The position numbers were made by a program, and so were the translations under genes. Under the pieces are notes generated by a model that saw nothing but the letters and a program-made list of their open reading frames with translations, was not told where the DNA came from and made no database searches. From positions 1,550,001-1,614,000 of the forward strand of contig OY756142.1 of NCBI GenBank assembly GCA_963576785.1: 64,000 nucleotides of DNA, read 5' to 3'. This stretch comes from Chlorophyllum brunneum. Lineage: Eukaryota > Basidiomycota > Agaricomycetes > Agaricales > Agaricaceae. This document shows positions 34,545-46,661 of the stretch, one piece after another. The stretch's first letter is position 1, and every line of letters starts with the position of its first letter.

Positions 34545-36576
34545 ATGGCCTCCATCGCCGCCTTCGTATATAGTTCGCTCCAGGATCTCTACGAGCACAT
34601 CGATGCCCAGTTCCAGCTCAGCAATGCCCAACTCGTCGATCTTACCAAGACTTTCCTTCATGAGTTTAAGCTCGGCCTCGAAAACTACGGCCATGACATG
34701 GCGATGATGTATGCAACCTCTTCGTTTGTCTGGGAAAGTCTCATATAGGTTTAGACCCACGTTCGTCACCGGTGTTCCCAACGGGACGGAGAAAGGGTAC
34801 GCGTCTCTCCGCACACGGCGATCGAAACTTAGAAGGAGTTCAGAACATTTTTGGCCCTCGATCTCGGTGGAACCAATCTGTGAGCTACAAACCTTTCTGA
34901 CATGCATCATGCCTGATATTAGTCCGAAAGCCGCGTCTGCGAGGTCATTCTCCATGGTGATAAAACCTTCTCTCTGCGTCAACAAAAATACAGAGTAACA
35001 GAGGCCCTCAAAACTGGAGAGGCGACCGCTCTCTTTGGTATGTGTTCCGCTCTGTTCTCTGGAGCGCCGACGCTGACTTCGCGATCTCCGATCTCGTAGA
35101 CTATCTGGCCGACTCTGTCGACGCATTCCTGACCACTGAAGCAACTTCGGAGAACACCTCCCCTGATGACATTCCTCTCGGTCTCACATTCTCATTCCCA
35201 GTAGAACAGAGTGCACTAGGTTCCGGTAAAATCCTCACCTGGACGAAAGGATTCTCTGCTAGGAACGCGATAGGCAACGACGTCGTTAAACTCCTTCAAG
35301 ATGCTTTCAACAGGAAGCACATGAACGTCAAGTGCGTTGCTCTCGTCAACGATGTGAGTACTTCTTACTCCGTCACTGTGGTTTACTGACACCGAGTAGA
35401 CTGTAGGCGCTCTACTTTCCCGAGCATATCAGTCTGGGGGTTGCATCCTTGGAGCTATTTTTGGAACAGGAACCAATGGTGCCTATGTTGAAGACATAAG
35501 TGAGTTAAAGCACCAAGGCTGGAAACGGAGACTGACCATGAAGCACAGCAAAAATAAAGAAGCTTGTTGGGAACCCAGCAGTTCCGAAGGGAGGATATAT
35601 GGTTGTCAACACCGAATGGGGTGCTTTCAATAACAATGTGAGGTGCACCTTCGGGATTGCGAAAATTTGCTGAGACTGCCCAAAGCGATCGCATCTTCCA
35701 TCCACACCGTCCGACAATGCCCTTGATCGCTTGAGTATCAACCCCCGATACCAAGCATTTGAGAAATTTATATCGGGGATGTACTTGGGTGAAATCACCC
35801 GTGGTATCATCATCTCTCTCATTGACGCCTCTCCGATGCCACTCTTATTCAGTGGGAAATCTACGTCGGCGATTAACAAGCACTACGGAATTGACACGAG
35901 TTTCATGAGCGCTGTGGAATGGGCTTGGCTGGGAAAGGATGCCTGTCCCGAACACGTCAAGCCGCCGTTCGCCGAGTTAGATAGCGGCTCGCTTTCTGCA
36001 GATATCAGGACGAGACTGGAGGCTATTCGTACAGCCATCGTAAGGGACCTCGGATTCAGCCCAGACCAAGTCTCTTTAAAAGATGCTGCGGTACTTTTAT
36101 TTAGGTTCCATTTCCATGTCGAGGGCATTGATTTGCATGACAGATCATCCGCTGGATTTGTGGTCTCGTTGGTCGGAGAGCTGCTCAATTGAGCGGCGTC
36201 GCTGTTGCAACTGTCCTGGTCCAAACTGGCCGCGCTATTTTACCCGGGGAAACACAACAAGAGTTGAAGGATCCCAATGAGAAGATACCTGTGGGCGTCG
36301 ATGGAAGGTATATTTTTGCCGAATAGATGTGTTAAGCCCCGAGCATTGACGATATTCGAAGTCTCGTCGAGCATTACCCCGGATTCGAGGTGACTTTGCG
36401 GGAATCCCTGCGTTACTTGGTGGGCGAGGAAGTCGAAGGTCGAGTCGATATTGGCTTGGCCAAGGATGGAAGCGGAGTTGGAGGTGAGTGCCAATTAAAT
36501 TCATTTCGTTCGCGTTCTCATGGCTCGATTTCAAGCTGCGCTTTGTGCTTTGCAAGCCCTCAAGCAAAAGTCATAG
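34545..36576 (+). CDS. hexokinase
   Basis: Phosphorylates glucose and other hexoses with ATP in the cytosol; in fungi one isoform may also signal glucose repression. Eleven exons (34545-34708, 34749-34796, 34844-34879, 34931-35037, 35100-35353, 35400-35499, 35549-35637, 35686-36090, 36144-36307, 36362-36483, 36536-36576) sum to 509 codons plus stop. Key motifs: ALDLGGTNLRVCEV (phosphate 1), LTFSFPVEQSALGSGKIL and WTKGF (sugar site), NDTVGAL with the catalytic Asp, FGTGTNGAY, NTEWGAF, YLGEITRGI, and the adenosine-side GSGVGAALCALQAL. The segment after NTEWGAF (NNNRSHLPSTPSDNALDRLSINP) differs from the usual acidic loop, so it may be a diverged paralogue. Catalytic residues are all present. Confidence 0.95.
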
Positions 36577-36720
36577 CGATCTAAAAGCCAATATGAGCAA
36601 TTGTATAACAGCTAATACAGGGTATCCTGTTTACGACGATAGACAATGGCTTTTTGAGGCAGGTGAAGGTGAACGATATGAATTAAGTATAAGCAATAGG
36701 TCCACTGCCACGCAAGGCCT

Positions 36721-37842
36721 CTACTGGTTCTTCTTCTGAGCGTCCTGCCAAATTGCATTATAGGCAGCGTCCACCCTCTGCCAGTTCAACACAGACCAGA
36801 ACTCCCTCAGCCATCGCTCCTTACCCCAGACACCGTAACCAGCACTCATCCAGGCATGCTCGTACACGGGGACACAGAAGAGGGGGTAAAGGATTTCTCC
36901 GGCATGGAGCATGTTGACCGTCTTGACGCGTTTGGTGGTGCCAACAATAGAGGAATGTAGACCAGCAGGTGCAGTTAGAAAGTCCGACGCATCATCATGG
37001 GAGAACCGGGAGTGAAGGGGAGCTGTAGGTGAATTATCACCGGAAATGCCAGAGAGTGGTGAGGTGGGGGAAGTACCTGGAGGGGGGGTAGAAGTGAGAG
37101 GCGAGCGGGAAGGGGGAGGTAACATTTGTGAACCGTCTATTAGATTGGGATGACGCTGCATGTTGGCACGTGAACGGATGAGGAGGGTACCAGCGCCGTA
37201 GGTAGTGATCATGCCAGTGTTTCCCGCCTGATCTGAAACGAACCATATCCAGCCATTGACGAACGTTCCTAGGGCGGCGGCAGAAAAGGCGGAGCGGAGT
37301 TGTTGAATACTGCCGTGATTATTACGGATGTTGATCATGAGCTGTTCTGAGATTTCATGCTCGTATGTCGGAGTGTTGTTTGAAGGGGGTTTCTGCGAAC
37401 GTGTGAGGAAGTAGAGGCATAGGTGACGTAGGTGACATACGAGGTTGTTAAGAAAGAAACTGTTGTTGAGAGCCAGGCTGGCATAGTTGAAAGCAAGGAT
37501 TTTGTCTCGTTTTCCGGAGAGGTTGATGACGGTTTGAGCGACGGAAGCGCTTGACTCGGCGGTATCTACAAGACAACGACACAATTAAAGACGGGCAAGA
37601 GTAGCGGGAAACGAGGCCATACCAACGACTTGTTCATTGAGTCTTTCAAGCAAGCCATCTTGCCACTCAAGTTGAACATTGAGCGCTTCTGGAGGAAGAA
37701 ATTTGCCCAGTCCCTCTTCCACGGAATAAGGCAACGACTGTCGCTGGTGCAGCTTTCGTGTGTCCCAGCGCGACTTGAAGCGGGGTGCGGAGGATGAAGC
37801 CCTCACTGAGGCAGAGGCTAGTCGTAGACCGAGATGGTGCAT
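36721..37842 (-). CDS. mitochondrial small-subunit ribosomal protein with Fe/Mn-SOD fold (mS42/mS43 type)
   Basis: Two exons (37623-37842, 36721-37565) encode 354 residues. The N-terminus (MHHLGLRLASASVRASSSAP) is a mitochondrial targeting type. LPYSVEEGLGKFLPPEAL matches the start of the SOD-like mitoribosomal proteins Rsm26/Mrp1. SOD-fold landmarks persist (FNYASLALNNSFFLNNL, AALGTFVNGWIWFV, PVYEHAWMSAGYGVW), but metal ligands are changed: the helix-2 His is Asn and the Asp of DVWEHAYY is replaced by Pro, so dismutase activity is not expected. A Ser/Pro-rich insertion lies at about residues 235-290. It is divergent from OST2 with 144 bp between starts. Whether it is mS42 or mS43 was not resolved. 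Confidence 0.82.
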
Positions 37843-37986
37843 GTGCGGACGCGGTGAAGCCCAAGCTTCCGGCGACTTTAGCAAAAGTTTTTTTGGGCAC
37901 GCCAAGACGCGGGACAGGTGAGTGTGTGGCTCTGTTTGGCTAAGGCTTGTGACGTTCCACGTCGCGTCGCTCCTCGCACTTGCCCA
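37843..37986. promoter_or_regulatory. shared divergent promoter, mitoribosomal protein/OST2
   Basis: 144 bp between start codons of two opposite housekeeping genes. No specific site identified. Confidence 0.5.
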
Positions 37987-38447
37987 ATGGCTCCCAAGTC
38001 TGCTCAGCAAAAGGCTCAGTCGCCGCTCCAGTCGCTATGGAAGGCGTATAACGAAGAGACCTCAGATCGCCTGAAATTCATTGACTCGTTCCTTCTGTTC
38101 CTTATGCTTTCGGGAATCGTGCAATTCGTATATTGCATCCTGGTCACTAATTACCCCTTCAATGCTTTCCTCGCTGGGTATGTGCAGGCTCTTTGTCGAA
38201 TCATATGCTATACTCAAACACACCTCAGCTTCGCGAGTACGGTTGGCCAATTCGTCTTGACTGCGTCATTGCGTTCCCAAGTCAATCCTGACAACCAAAC
38301 CGAATTCAAGGAAGTGTCTCCGGAAAGGTAGCTGTCTGTTTAATGGTCTGACGCCAGTAATACTGATACCGTATGCTCAGAGCTTTCGCGGATTTCGCTC
38401 TAGGATCGATTGTTCTACACTTCTTTGTATATAACTTCTTAGGTTAG
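37987..38447 (+). CDS. OST2: oligosaccharyltransferase subunit DAD1/Ost2
   Basis: Small ER-membrane subunit of the N-glycosylation complex. Three exons (37987-38177, 38229-38327, 38381-38447) encode 118 residues, the usual length. Family features: LWKAYNEETSDRLKFIDSFL, a first membrane segment (FLLFLMLSGIVQFVYCILV), the strongly conserved NYPFNAFLAGFASTVGQFVL, and the C-terminal FADFALGSIVLHFFVYNFLG. It ends 140 bp from the facing DUF1748 gene. Confidence 0.95.
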
Positions 38448-38587
38448 GAGCTGGGAATAGACGAGTTGAGGATGCAGACCCAGACAGAAGTCAAACAGCA
38501 AAATTATACTACAGTCTGTGGATAGATGAGAGAGGGTGGAAGAATGCAACTCGATACGTACAGGATGCAACTGGAAACAGGTTAGGA

Positions 38588-39066
38588 TTACCTCCTCCGC
38601 TCGAATGAGGAGGAGCGCTAGATGAGAAGTGAGTAATCGTATGGCATGAGCAGAAGTACGTGAACGCACGCCAAAGATGACGACGGCGAAGTCGAAGATG
38701 TATTCGCCTACATAAGTATGAGCCTAACGGACCAAGGCTTCCGGTAGCAAACACAGACCAAATTCGAGGTAGCTGCGGAGAAGCTCTACAAAATGGTTGT
38801 CGGTAAAACGCATACATGCCAAATAGATAGATGCGTACGACGAATATCCTTGTTTGGGACCTGGGATAACGCAGGGCTGGAATCATGTATCAGAGTCTGG
38901 AAGGCAAGTTATGAGTGCATCCATACGTGAGCCCAGTTGTCCGCTTCACTCCAGCGAGGAATGCGCTGATAAGCATGGCATCGAAGCCAAGGTGCACTAG
39001 AGAGGCACGGGTGAGCAGATATGCCCCGCCAAGGTAGAGAGCGGGCGAACCCAATGTTCCCAGCAT
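38588..39066 (-). CDS. small DUF1748 family protein in six exons
   Basis: A 72-residue fungal protein of unknown function. Six exons (39051-39066, 38927-38996, 38839-38876, 38759-38785, 38670-38707, 38588-38617) sum to exactly 73 codons. The spliced product reads MLGTLVHLGFDAMLISAFL, then AGVKRTTGLTPALSQ, VPNKDIRQLLRSYLEFGEY, IFDFAVVIFG and ends SSSFERRR, which matches the DUF1748 pattern from end to end. The first intron has a weak GTTCGC donor; a start without that intron would insert about 18 extra residues unlike the family. The core is amphipathic or membrane-associated. No reported role is assumed here. Confidence 0.82.
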
Positions 39067-39361
39067 CGTGGACTCTGGTGCGTTCTGTACCTGGCGTGTT
39101 GCCTTGGGGGATCTGCTTATGTAACAGTCACTCTGCCAACATCCCAACCTGGTCTGCCGCTTCAGTGCAGTCCCAGTCTGTGCTCATATCCTTGCAGGAT
39201 GGAGACGTAGGGCAGCAGCCTCTAATTTGTACACCTGCGTGCCGCTGGGCCCAGAGGAAACCCAAACGGGAGTCGTCGCAGTGGAGACTTGTGGAATCAA
39301 AACTATGACGTAAGCAGTACAAGTGCTGCCGTTGTGCGCTCCTCAATCTCCTCCACGCGCC

Positions 39362-41129
39362 ATGGCGTCCAGGCCGCCCTCCCCATCCCTCCCATCCAAG
39401 GGCTACTTCAGCGCACCCTTCGAGCGATTCATACGCGAAGAGTCCTCGGACTGGGCCAGTGCATTCACTCTCCTTGGTACGTTGTACTCCACACTCCAGT
39501 TTGTCGCTTTTACTGATTCTGCACTAGACACCGTGGAGACATACTTTGATTCACATGTAGACCTCATCCAGCGCAAGCTACAGCAGCACTTGCAGAAGCA
39601 AGGTGATCGCCTCAAGCTCAAGGCAGAGGAAACATTCAAAATAAAGGACTTGTCTGGGGATTTGCTAACGGAGAATTTTGAGCGGGAAATCAAGAATTTC
39701 AAGCTCAAGGTCAGTCCTAGTGCTTTACACTCCATTATTTGACTGAGACTCCCTAGATTTCTACTCGTATGGCGAAGTTGGCCACGTCTTGGCAATCTGC
39801 AAAGGTCGTCCGCACCCGCGAAAAGGTCTCGTTTTTCTTCGGTGTCATGACTCTTCTCTTCTCCGCTCTCATGTTCGGCATGCACCCTGAGTACGTGTCA
39901 ACAGTTCTTGAATGTGTCACACTCACAATTACACTGCGCAGATGGGTCCATATCACCTACACCATCATGGGCCTATACCTCCTACCCCTCCGCTATATCC
40001 AGTACAAGAAACGGGCTTGGCATTATTTCCTATTCGACCTTTGTTACTACGTTACTATCCTCAACTTCATCTACATCTGGCTCCTACCTTCCAACACTGC
40101 CCTCTTCGTCGCGTGCTACTGTCTATCACACGGCTCGCTTGCCAGTGCGGTTATTACATGGCGAAATAGCCTTGTTTTCCATGACCAGGATAAAGTTACA
40201 TCGCTATTCATCCACATCTATGCACCTTTTACGTTCACTGTAATCAGGCAAGTCTGGTTGCTGACCTCTATTGTTTACAATCGACTAAGGTCTTAAACTC
40301 AGGCATTTCTATCCCGGAGCTGGTGAACGTTTCCCAGCCCTCCGTCAAATCCCATTCTTGGATCCCGTTCGTGCTTTGTTGTTAAGCGGTGGAATTTGTC
40401 CGTCAGCCCTGAATAGCCGAGTGCATGAGCATGAACACTCACTCTTCTTCTAGATTGTAGTTGGCAGCTCCTCTACTGGAAATTTGTTCTCGTTGACCGC
40501 CGGGCCAAAATTCAGTCAGGACAACGGACCACCTCGTTCTCGTACCTACTCAATGATCAGCGTGGCGTTATTGGAAAGAGTTTATCCATAATTCCACACA
40601 AGTACCGCGAGGCATTCTTCATTTGTGGTCAGCTGCGTAAGTCCGTAGGAATATGACTCGGTACTTGACGCTCAATAGCTGCTTCTCTCACAGTCTACGC
40701 CATTTTGACAGAGCTGCCTGCTGTTTTCCTCTTGTACAAGAGCTCAATTTGGAGCGGCAGCTTCTTGCTCTTAATCTTTGCAGTCAGCGTCTGGAATGGT
40801 GGAGGTTTTTACATTGAAGTTTTTGGTCGCAAGTTCGTATCGAAACCTGCGTTTTCCTGTCCAATAAACTTACTTACCGCGTACGCAGGTTCGAGCGCGA
40901 GTTGGAAGCCTTGCGCAAAGAGCTGGCCGAAACCACAGCACGGTCGTCAGGTGCCTCTACGCCTAACCTCGTCTCAACACCTGTAGAAACGGACAGTTCA
41001 TCCGTAGGCTCGATATCCCCCGAGTACCTGTCTGCGCCGCTCCCAAACGTATCTTCGCCTGAGTCCAGCGCGAATTCGAACTCGAATCCTGACCTCTCAC
41101 CGGTTCTGGATGAGAAAAAGAATTCGTGA
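39362..41129 (+). CDS. GPC1: glycerophosphocholine acyltransferase
   Basis: Acyl-CoA-dependent reacylation of glycerophosphocholine to lysophosphatidylcholine in the ER (DUF2838 family, yeast Gpc1). Seven exons (39362-39709, 39757-39890, 39942-40247, 40303-40397, 40454-40636, 40694-40832, 40889-41129) give 481 residues. A soluble N-terminus with a charged helical stretch (LIQRKLQQHLQKQGDRLKLK) precedes several membrane segments, including FFFGVMTLLFSALMFGM, MGLYLLPLRYIQYKKRAWHY and LFDLCYYVTILNFIYIWLL. The family block HGSLASAVITWRNSLVFHD is present. The C-tail is Ser/Pro rich after FGRKFERELEALRKELAE. Intron 3 uses a GC donor (GCAAGT), the only reading that keeps IRHFYPGAGERFPAL in frame. 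Confidence 0.93.
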
Positions 41130-41621
41130 CCTTGGACTGGATGGAGTTGCCCATTTTCACTTGATGGCATAGCTATTGGTCTCTTTGGGCTACTCTTATG
41201 ATCATCCATTTTCGTATAGATGAACTTTCTGACTGATTCTTTCCTCGTACATGTTCGTGTCAACGTTTCCCTTGCATGGGCCTTTCGTAGATCCAGTAAT
41301 TATGACCTTTGAGAAACGTGTTATAGTTGTAATTCGTACCCCCTTTGTCTTGTGTTGGATTAACGACCCCTTATTTCGTTCCTTTGGATCTATTTAATGT
41401 GTTTGAATGCACTCGCAGTCGTAGGTTGTAAAGCTGAAGTACATAATCCTAATCAAGTGGTTACCGGTGCTCTGTTGCATGTACAGTGATGATTGCCATC
41501 GACTGAAATGTTGGTTCCACTAGTCAACCGAGAATATCAGCATGAACAAGAAAAGAGCAAAAATGCCTACCTTACCCCGTCTCACAGCAACATGCACCGC
41601 CCAAATAACACACATATGTTT
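41130..41621. other. convergent intergenic region GPC1/TAD1
   Basis: 492 bp between facing 3' ends. AT rich with T runs at about 41280-41400; likely untranslated ends and polyadenylation sites. No gene seen. Confidence 0.4.
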
Positions 41622-43171
41622 TCAGGCAGATACTGGTGTGGCCGGGTCGCAGTAGTCGCCGTTTATCGTAAAGCGCTGAAGCTCTGGGTCAATCTTGATC
41701 CAGCCTGCAAATGGCCCTTCTGCACCGAGGAGAGCAAGTTTTGCCCGTCGATACGGCAGCGAAGTTGCTTTGGCATCTGCATAAACATTGCCCCTAAGAG
41801 AGTCAGGTAGTTAACTCATCACGCCAAATCATAGAAGGATAGACATACAGGGCTGGGAACAGGCCTTCTGAAATTAGCACCTGGTTGTACAAATCAAACA
41901 TAGAGATGCGCGACAACAGCGGTCTGTGAGTGTGTGTGCGTTGGATCAAGACTTCCCAGGTTCGGGTGACGACCTACCTGTACTTCTGGGTATAGCGATT
42001 CTTGTGCGATGTGCTCCGTTTCAAGCCATTGATCAGCACTTCGGTTCGAGAGTCAGCAACCCAACACAATGCTGGACAAAACGAAATGGTGTGAACATAA
42101 CGTGGATCACTGGCAAGGTTGGCTCACATTCATTGCAAGAGCCTGTGGTCCTGAGGGTCATGTCGAGTTTAGTCTTGGAGTGTACGAAAGCGACATCTGT
42201 AAACCGGATCCTTGGGGGACGGACGGTGTAACCCTCTGGCAAGCCTGGAATCCCCAGTCAGTGTCCAGTCCACAAAACCATTGGCCTCAACCGCACAAAC
42301 CCTTCGTATTTTGGATCCTCTCCCTCAACGCTCTTTCGCAGTCTGCTCGCACGATAGCTCTTGTCGCCTTTTCAAGTTCCCCAATGACGACTTCACTCAC
42401 GTACACGGGCTCCAGAAACCTGGCACCGAAAGACCCCTGAATCCCAAGAACACTCCATTTTGCCATCTTGTCGCTACACGACATGGACAATGCGGGTGAA
42501 GAGTCTGAACGGCCGGGTTTGGTACGGAGAACACCAAGGCGATTATAATTGTCTCGACCACGAGAGGCCTCGTTGGGTGCAAGAGCTGGGAATATCCCCT
42601 TAGATTTGAGGGCGGCCATTGTGGGGTCCTGAATGGATGCTAGATAACGCATAGATGCGTCTCCGCCTGTGTTGCCCAAGTCAGCCGCTGTTCAACGTAA
42701 GGAAGGAAAATACGCACATGGGAGGGTGGACACGTACATTTTCAATTCTACGCCATCTTGTAGTCTGTATGGAGGTCGTTCATCTGAGTCCGTTGAAGAG
42801 ATACCATCTTTCCCAGTCAGCCATTCTGATGCATCTTCTGTCGACGCACCAGTCCTTCTAATCTCCTCGAGAAGCCATCGAACTGCGCCTCTCCTCGCGA
42901 GTACTTCAGCATGAGAGTCATGAATCAACTCCCCGTGTGGAGAATATTTGAAAGCAGGTGTACATTTCGTGCCAGTGGATATGCTGATGACTTTGATCAG
43001 TTGGCGAGCATTCGTAGCACCAAGAGTCTGGAGGGACCGTTTGGTCAAGTAGAAAGAGGCCAGGACGGTAAACTGCTTCGGAGGCGGTTTAAATCCGATC
43101 CCCGAGTATATTTGAAGAATAGACTCTATGGCCTGGTCTTGATCGTCGCCCGTTGGTTCAGAGTGCGTCAT
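41622..43171 (-). CDS. TAD1: tRNA-specific adenosine deaminase 1 (position 37 of tRNA-Ala)
   Basis: Converts A37 to inosine in tRNA-Ala. The N-terminal exon (about 42700-43171) encodes IESILQIYSGIGFKPPPKQF, FKYSPHGELIHDSHAEVLARRG with the zinc-binding His and catalytic Glu (HAE), and ends at VSTLPC. Later exons give CGDASMRYLAS (second zinc Cys), KPGRSDSSPALSMSCSDKMAKW, GIQGSFGARFLEPVYVSEVV and SVCWVADSRTEVLINGLK-like segments. The end is GPFAGWIKIDPELQRFTING followed by DYCDPATPVSA and TGA at 41622. The deaminase core KxGRxDS-xSMSCSDK is diagnostic of ADAT1. Several internal intron borders were not fixed. Confidence 0.9.
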
Positions 43172-43365
43172 GGGATGGGAGATCTCAGCGAAAAGGTAGG
43201 TCAGAGCATATGCACACTACTCTTGTTCGGAAAACCAACTCATAATGGTACCTAGTAGGTACCTGGACTACAACATTGGATGGATAAATAGACATGATGC
43301 TGTACAGGACGTCCGCTATGTAACGATCTGAAATGATATGCGTGGTAGTAGTGATATAGTCAGTG

Positions 43366-46300
43366 CTAGTCAGTCACACCCCTCAGTACCGCCTTCCGGC
43401 TTTTGCTCTTCCTCGTCCTCGTTAAAGTTGACTCCCTATTCGTAAGAGGGGGTAAGAAGCCAAGGAGAGGCTTCATATTCCTCGCGGTGCGTTCGATGTC
43501 CTGTGCCTCACCCTCCCGCCTGGCGCGTTCTAGTGGTGTCTGCTCCTCTGACCTCATCGGGTCCGCAAATACGGGGCTTCCGGGTGGAGACTTAATTTTG
43601 TCCGGTTTGTAAGTCATAGTCTGTGGATTAGCGTAGACAACAGGTAGCGGTGCTTCATAACCAATAATCCCGAGCTGGGTGCAGTAGTACTGCACAGCGG
43701 CATGGAAAGCCGTTCTACGTGTATTGCGGAGGCCCCAATCTTGCCAGTTTCTACAAGCGCCATGAGTCTGGGAAAAAACCCAATATGTAGGTCCTTACCC
43801 GTTGTGCATGATACCTATTGTCAGCTCCAGGTATCTTTGGTACACAATGTGCTGGAAAGTAATGCTGGTAGATGGTTCATACCACCGATTCTCTTCTGTT
43901 TCGAGCCATTCATTCAAGCAATGCTCGAGCGCATCAAGCTTTTCCAGAGGTGTACGCCAGGTGATTTGCATAGTGAGATTTTCAAACGTTTTCTGGGGGA
44001 AGAAGATGGGCACATACTACCGAGGACATATTAAGTAGTACCTACCCCGCTTCGGCGAACATTCGTGCTGAAACGGCTCACGATTTAGACCGAGTCCATG
44101 AGAAAGCGTCGAGATACTTACATGAATTTGGTGGAGAGTTGACTGTTGAAATAATATGTCTCAGTTCCATCTGCTCGAGCGAATACTGTCTGTCGGTATG
44201 TCAAGAACAGCTACACAGACATCAAGTGAATGATTACTCACAGCAAATAAACCAACTTTCTTGACCACTAAATTCTCCTGATCGATGAAACAGCGATCTC
44301 CGGTGTCGTACGGACTGTGTGGGGTCAGCGTTCGAAGATACCGAAGTTCATCTGGGACACTCACTGAGTAACAAATAGGAACATAATAGCATCGAACGCC
44401 GAGCTTGCCGAATTTTTGAAGATGAAACTTGCAGCAATCCCAATCGAGTAGACGCTTGTCAGAGAATCGCCAACCTCAACGCCAAACACGCTTAAACTAA
44501 TAAAGAATAACATGACACCAGCGAAAAACAAGATGATCCGATGTAAAGTCTGCAGGGCTTCACCAACGTCATGCATTGAGCGTGACAGAAATCGGCGTTC
44601 CTTGTAAACTCTCAACAGGGTTGTCTTGATTTCTGTGCGCGAGATGTCGCCGTTATTGTCCTTGTCAAAAACACGGAAGGCTTCCTTTGCAGCGTCTTCT
44701 GTGGGGAATGCAGGATAGAAGTCGGCCGGGATTAGGAACTGACGATGGCGATCTTTGAAGCGACTATAGATAGATCGGGCCAAGCGCTATCCACGTCAAT
44801 TAATACATGTGCCGCATAGAGAAACCGGAAGGTATACCTTCGCCTCATGTGATGAACTAACATTCCAAGTCAGCTGTTCCAAATCCTCGTCATTCGTCCC
44901 TATGATGTTCCTCGCATCATGTAACACGGCGTTCTTGAGTGCCTTGGCAGCTGATTTAACACCTCCATCGAAAACGCCTCCATCTTCGCTTGACCTCCTA
45001 CTACTCTCCCCTCTTTGTTGTCCTTGTGTCGGATACCTGTGAGGGTTCAAACCCGATGGTGTTAAAGGCCGCGAAGACGGGATGGGTATGATGAGTTGTC
45101 GGAGTTCAACTTCTTCGATAACATTGTCGGTGCGATCTGGACTGTTGGTTTGAGGTGAAGTATCCTGCGGTGAATCATCTTTTCTCCCAAACTCGAGCCA
45201 AGACCTCCTGTTCTTTTGGTTCTTCGCCTTCCGACTGACTAGGGTCGCGTCATGGTCTATTTCAGATATATCTCCGTCATTCGCGTCGTCACCGTGGCCA
45301 TGACTTGAACGGGGCGGACTAGCATTCTTGAGAGCCTGGTTGAGCCGCTTCGCATGCTCTCTATCTGAGAACCCTGGGGACTTCGAGATAGGCGTCCGCG
45401 TACCAGATTTGCTTGTGGGGCGTACAGGACGGTAGTCACGAAGCTTCTCTACAACAGCCAGTGCCTCCTCGAGTGAGGTAATACGTTCCTTGTACGCGGT
45501 GCGATGGAAGTTGAAGGCTATCGCATGCGAAAGCATACACGATACACAGAAGACCAAAGCAAAGAAGAACATGAACTCGACGACTTGCGAGAGGCGGTAA
45601 GTATACCCAGCACGACTGTGTTGCGGGTCTTCATGGTTGAATAACTTGTAGATGCCTGCAAAGATGATGGTCCAGCTGACCCACGCGCTTGCAGCGTAGA
45701 AGACTGGCTTGATGTTGTCTTTGACCGAGTTGTACATCTCTATCCGGTTCTTGACGAACTCGGATACGTGTCCCCAAGCTGCAGCAATAACAAAGCGCGC
45801 AACGACAGGCACGAAATCCACAATGAGCGCCAACCACCAGGATATAACCAAATTTGCAGCCGCCCAGAAGAACCAAGCTTGGATGTTATCGTCGACATAG
45901 CGTCGGTGATCCGTGCGGTGTGGCGCATACCAATAGAAGTGAACAATGAGGGGAGGAACGACGAGTATACCAGCCATGAGCGTCGAACCCAAAAGGGAGG
46001 AAAAGAGGAGACCCATTATCCTTTGAGCGCCAAATGTCAGCACTGGTGCTTAGCAGCGGTCACGCAGCAGGCTGATGTACCTCTTGGGTCCCCATCCTTG
46101 ACGCTTAGTCTTAACACCCATCTGCCTCTCGAATTTTGCCTCTTCATCGACCAGGTCCTCCTCGCCGGACCAATCATAATCTTCCGAGTCTTCGTCGTCA
46201 ATGCCTCCGATGGACGGCGCCCGAGAGCTCACATAATCCCCAGAAGAGTCCTGTCTCACTCCGACTTGGAAGGGCTTAATGTTTTCAGGATAATGAACTG

Positions 46301-46661
46301 TAGGCCTGGGCTTCTCGTCCCCAACTGACGTCCTCTCCCTCCTTGGTGGGTGCTGCCGGCCTTCGTCCCCTTCCTTCATTGGAAACTCTTCGAGAAGGTC
46401 AATTCGCGAATTGGACTTGTAGGCGGGCGTAGGCGGGTAATGGGTGTAGGGGTCACCTGTGGAGGTGAAGGGGAGCCGGACGTTTGACGAGCTGGCGGTG
46501 GGTGGATAGGGAGGGGAAGGGTCACCAGATATGGAGAGCTCCTCAAGAGAAGTGGCCTCGTGGTTTTCGCCGGTAAAGTGCCGTTCGGTTGGAGGAGATA
46601 GGTGGATAGCAGGTGAGTTGGCGGTGTGGTAAGTGCCTTTGCCATCCATACGTGCACTCAT
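43366..46661 (-). CDS. EF-hand mechanosensitive ion channel (MscS family, Msy1/Msy2-like)
   Basis: Fungal endomembrane MscS homologue that controls calcium on hypo-osmotic shock (family knowledge from fission yeast Msy1/2). The N-terminus is a Ser/Pro-rich cytosolic region, ending in exon 1 at 46081; a 60-nt intron (46021-46080, branch CTGAC) joins WGPKR to RIMGLLFSSLLGSTL. Membrane segments follow (GSTLMAGILVVPPLIVHFYW, WFFWAAANLVISWWLALIVD, EFMFFFALVFCVSCMLSHAI). A long charged loop then precedes the EF hand FRVFDKDNNGDISRTEIKT. The pore region is IILFFAGVMLFFISLSVF and SIGIAASFIFKNSASSAFD, followed by HPYDTGDRCFID of the beta domain. The C-tail is basic. The EF-hand Asp/Asn ligands are intact, so calcium gating is plausible. 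Confidence 0.92.

Noticed and set aside
46021..46080. Apparent stop or frameshift after ISLLRDRC in the MscS-like gene
   Set aside because: A normal 60-nt intron with a CTGAC branch point removes it and restores the frame into RIMGLLFSS.
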